Shown: positions 60,258 through 64,000 of the stretch, in pieces
Layout of the letters: every line of letters starts with the position of its first letter
Numbering within the stretch: position 1 is the first letter of the stretch
DNA from: Vesta saturnalis
Taxonomy: Eukaryota; Arthropoda; Insecta; Coleoptera; Lampyridae
Direction: 5' to 3'
Assembly: GCA_036346205.1 (NCBI GenBank)
Contig: JARFJB010001172.1
Coordinates: 503,501 to 567,500 of the forward strand
DNA: 64,000 bases
The notes under the pieces: generated by a model
Database searches by the model: none
What the model was told of the DNA's origin: nothing
Seen by the model: only the letters and a program-made list of their open reading frames with translations
Made by a program: the position numbers and the translations under genes

Positions 60258-62454
60258 AATATACAGGCTGTATCGTAAAAACGTAAGCTGTAACTCCGTT
60301 TTTATATTTTAATAATTCAAAAAACAAATTAATGGTTTGATATACTCTACAAGATGTCACCAACTTTCATTTTTTTTATCTTTGTCCTCAGCGACAGCGA
60401 TAATCAACTATTTTTTTCTTAATGGAAACATGTGTTTATTTTTACGTCATATTGTAGACAATTTTTTTCTGATATAATTTATGTGTTTTAGTCAAGCGGA
60501 TGATACCATGTCAAGGAGTATCTATAAAATGTCCTATGCTCGGTTTCGGAGAGCAGTTGTATGTTATTTCATAACTCGGAGAAACGTTCGCCGACTGTAC
60601 TGGTAGTGTCGGTCAATAATATCTTGAGAACGGAAGAAATGTAAAAATCCAATAGGACGAAAAGAACCTATATAAACCGATTGTGTTAGAAAATGAGTTG
60701 ATACGAAATTTTCTGTTAAAATGTTTCTTGTTTTACAATATTAGAATATGTACTTATTGATTTCAAATTATTAATGTAACGAAAGAAAGTGGTTTAACAT
60801 ACCTCTTGATTCGAAGCGAAATGTATGTTAGAAACTAATTAGATCCGTAAAATACGATCACTAACCAAATTTAGTACAATTAGATATATAGAAAGCCAAA
60901 TCTGTTAATTTTTAAGTAGTATTACAATAAAATTATAGAAATCTTCTGCATATATCATGTTAGTTTTCTAACGACGCATCAATTTTCTTAAAAAGGCGTT
61001 CCTCATTATCAAAAGAACCAGAAAAGAAGACATGTGATTTTTTTCAACAAATTAGAAATTTTTAAAACTACCACATATCCCAAATTATGAAAAAGCAAAA
61101 GTGTAATGTACACTGTTGCCAAACTTACTAATATTGAAGTTAAAGTATAGGATGTTGCGAAATCAATAAGCATAAAAATTTCAACTCGTTAAAAAATTTC
61201 CTTACAAAAAAGTTACACGTATCAAATCACCAAAAGTTTTGCAATGTAATTGAAAACTTTACTGCAATTTTGTAAATTAAAAACTGTATTTTGTGGCTAC
61301 GTAGGCATTTTTAACACATCGTGGTGATATGGGACGATGGTGCGAAACTTAGGCCATAAAAGTTAGTTAAATAAGAGTTACTGTAGTATCTTTTAGTACA
61401 ATTTAGTATGCATTACAATTTTGAGGTGTTTGACATCGTTTTAGAGCAGAGAATGATGACGAAGGAGTTTCTATAGGTTTAATTTTGCACGTTTTCATTC
61501 GACGAAGCGAGCGTGTTTTTCTTTTACTTTTAGCGAATGTAATTGGCTGTAACCTTTCAGATATTTAATAGCAAATCTCTTGAAATCACGAAGGAGCAGG
61601 ATTTTATCGGTAACTATCGAGCAGTAAAGAGGTAGGTGTAATGTAAGGTTATCATGTCCCGGTTTCAGTTGTAAGTGTTGAGAAATAAATATCTCAGATT
61701 TATGAGTTGAATAATTAATTTTAATGCAGACAAGCTGTCCCGTTGAAAACGGATTAATGTCATAATTAGGGTGTAGTGGGCTATTTTCGATACTATTGGG
61801 ACATCAAACTAACCTACAGAATTAAATAACTAATAAACGTTAAGGACATGAGCAAACGCTTATGGCTTTTGAGTATTATTATTTTTTGTGGTTGTGTGTC
61901 TTGGAACATTGTAATTTCAGATTCCATTAAAAATAGCGAAAAAACGTGTAATCAAAAGGGGCGGATACAAGATACGTTCACTTATTTTGCCCACGCTTTG
62001 TGTTTGCGAACGATATAACCGGCTAAGATAGAGTGGCGCCTGAACTAACGACCCGGATACAACACAAATAGATATTTGTCAATTGTGATCTCCAATTGAG
62101 TTAGTCAGGAAATACGGATCTATCCCTGTCTGTAATCTAACGCTAGTTTGTTACATACTAATATATTATAATAAACTGTTTTGCCATTCGACGTTTTATT
62201 TATAGCAGCGGAAAACTAAATATATCATCCAATTCAGTTTTTAACGCTATTATTAATATAATGAATTACAGAACACCACCATGGCGTACGTATATGTTGT
62301 TTACAATTGCATGGTGCGTTACAAACACTGATCTTGCACAGTTAGCTGATCTCGTAAGGGTACATACATTGTGTGTATTTAGTAAGGCGTCGGTCTTTAA
62401 GGGCAGGGTATACCCAATTTTGTATTACCTAAAACACATTGTTTTCCTTGTGTA
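60258..62454. other. No gene recognised
   Basis: About 2.2 kb. TACAGGCTGTATCGT at 60262 resembles a lone transposon terminus without a partner. 62025-62060 has a gtggcgcctgaac phrase like an LTR primer site but no LTR pair. No coding region. Confidence 0.4.
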
Positions 62455-63735
62455 CGAGGGATACTATTTATGTATTGAAAATTGGCAACACTGGTATTGC
62501 CAGGTGAAATTTGTCACTGTCATCTTAAAGTTTGACATTTTTGAGGTTATACGTACTCAGAACGTTTTGTCGTGAGAGCGCTACTTGTGTTGTTTACAGT
62601 AAGTTGAAAATTTCATCTCAGTCAAAATATGGAATTAACTCGTGAAAATTTTCGAGCTATGATTTATTATGACTTTCGACGTGGTCTAACTCAAAACAAT
62701 GCATCAATCAACTGAATTCAACTTTTGGCGATGAAGCGACATCCACAGCCACTGTATATCGCTGGTACACTGAAATCAAACGTGGACGTAGTTCGCTCAC
62801 GGATGAAGTTAAAGAAGGTCGTCCAAAATCAGTCGTTGTGCCGGAAAATATCGATGCTGTGCGAAAACTAATTAAAGAAGATCGTCATGTGACATATAAC
62901 GAAATCGAGAGATGTTTAAGCATTAGTGTGACCAACATACATAAGATTTTGCACGAACATTTGTGTGTTCGGAAGCTGTGCACGTTGGATTCCACATTTG
63001 TTGACAGATGCTAAAAATGCTCGTGTCGATTGGTGCCGTAAAATGATTTCAAAATACAACTGTGGTGCATCCAAAGCGGTATACAACATCGTCACAGGTG
63101 ATGAGTCATGGATTTATGCGTATGAGCCAGAAAGAAAAGGCCAGTACACAGTTTGGGTGTTTCAATGTGAAGCAAAGCCAACAAAAGTTGTTCGTTCTCG
63201 AAGCGTTAAGAAGCAGATGGTGGCGTTTCTTCACGAAAACCGGTCCTGTGGTAACTGTGGCTCTCGAAAATTAAAAGACCGTTAATTCAGCGTTGTATAC
63301 GACTATTTGTTTGCCTGAAGTTTTCGGTAAATTGAGAGAAAACAACCTAAAACGACGAATCATTTTGCATCACGACAATGCCAGCTCACACACATCACAT
63401 GCAACGAACGAGTATTTGGACACACAAAAGATCGAATTGATGGGTCATCCGCCTTACAGCCCCGACTTGGCATCTAATGACTTCTTGTTCCTACTAATTA
63501 AAGATAAACCGCGTGGACAACGATTTTCATCGCCCGAAGAAGCAGTTGAGGCCTTCAAAACGCATGTTTTAGAGCTACCATCTTCTGACTGGACAAAGTG
63601 CTTTGAAGGGTGGTTCAATCGCATGCAAAAGTGTATAGATCTTAAAGGCGATTATTTTGAAATGCAATAAAAATATTTTTCATCAAATTCATTTGTTTAT
63701 TCTTTCTATTCTCAATACATAAATAGCAACCCTCG
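62455..63735 (+). mobile_element. Full-length mariner (DD34D), 1281 bp
   Basis: TA at 62453-62454 and 63736-63737. Ends CGAGGGATACTATTTATG (left) and, inverted, CGAGGGTTGCTATTTATG (right), with TIRs of about 28 bp. Length is typical of mariner. One transposase gene is on +. Confidence 0.95.
62629..63670 (+). pseudogene. Mariner DD34D transposase, frameshifted
   Basis: Start ATG 62629 (MELTRENFRAMIYYDFRRGL). A frameshift and stop follow near 62712. 62965-63285 contains IVTGDESWIYAYEPERKGQY with the first Asp and WVFQCEAKPTKVVRSRSVKK. 63293-63670 contains IILHHDNASSHTSHATNEYL with the second Asp and PPYSPDLASNDFFLFLLIKD with the third. Thirty-four residues lie between Asp 2 and Asp 3, defining DD34D mariner. 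About 345 codons is the normal length. Broken by at least two frameshifts, so inactive but young-looking. Confidence 0.93.
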
Positions 63736-63737
63736 TA

Positions 63738-64000
63738 TACTATTTGGAGAGTTTCCCGACTACTAAATAAGTAGATTGATTATTTATTATTAAAGTAAAA
63801 GTTTTTCAGAGAGAAATTCTAAATATTTTAAAATTCATCATACTTGCATTTTTTATAACAGTACTACCCTGCATATTATTGGAATTTTGAATCCTGAAAA
63901 CCTTTTCTATTCCTATAGCATAGCACACAATATGTTACACAGGGCACTTTAGAAATTTGAGCAATTTTTATGTAATACTTTGATAACTTTCAAACCCTGT
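63738..64000. other. No gene seen
   Basis: AT-rich end of the window. Confidence 0.5.

Noticed and set aside
62025..62200. Gypsy-type LTR end and primer-binding site (gtggcgcctgaac)
   Set aside because: No second LTR, no gag or pol nearby, and the polyadenylation-like signal lies on the wrong side of the phrase.
62261..62575. 104-residue frame upstream of the mariner transposase
   Set aside because: It runs across the mariner left TIR and the TA target site, so it is not a real gene.

Overview
This window looks like AT-rich, transposon-packed nuclear DNA from an insect or other arthropod. The evidence is GT-AG introns of only 46-56 nt, long (TA)n arrays, and many Tc1/mariner-type, piggyBac, P-like, hAT-like, Penelope, LINE, Copia and Polinton remnants. 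I cannot place it to order. Only two host protein genes are visible. One is a KRR1 (small-subunit processome) gene on + at 3851-4928, with one 50-nt intron and an apparent 1-base frameshift. The other is the 3' seven exons of an ABCG half-transporter on - at 50189-52138. Almost everything else is mobile DNA.

Layout. 1-3850: intergenic, with a TA array, a TTAA-flanked MITE and a small inverted repeat. 3851-4928: KRR1. 5803-7786: decayed hAT-like transposase. 8219-8690: LINE ORF1 fragment with a PHD-like finger. 8896-13855: Tc1/mariner-like element that itself holds a second one (9655-11558). 14690-15130: Penelope-like fragment.

15304-46120 is the main object. A roughly 240-bp terminal inverted repeat at 15304-15542 recurs in reverse complement at 45884-46120. 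Between the two lie decayed Polinton/Maverick genes: adenoviral-type protease, penton-like minor capsid protein, a candidate major capsid fragment, packaging ATPase, retroviral-type integrase, and protein-primed family B DNA polymerase on the opposite strand. I infer one Polinton swollen to 30.8 kb by later insertions: a mariner-like element inside the protease gene (16919-18635); a P-like element with an exact 8-bp duplication (19857-25013) that carries a piggyBac (21605-24216); a foldback element (35222-36679); a second long-TIR element with three 326-bp tandem units each holding a tRNA-like sequence (36748-38799); a hairpin MITE (38868-38994); a mariner-like element with duplicated TIRs (39635-42070); and a Copia gag remnant (about 44566-45450). 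Without these about 17 kb remain, a normal Polinton size.

46120-64000: CA-rich microsatellite, a decayed CR1/Jockey-like LINE (46640-48830), the ABCG exons, a DUF4371/hAT-type remnant, RTE-like tails, a mariner-like element whose inverted arms include the start of its own transposase gene (57727-60257), and a full-length but broken DD34D mariner (62455-63735). Nearly every transposase and Polinton gene has stops or frameshifts, so the mobile DNA appears inactive as read here.
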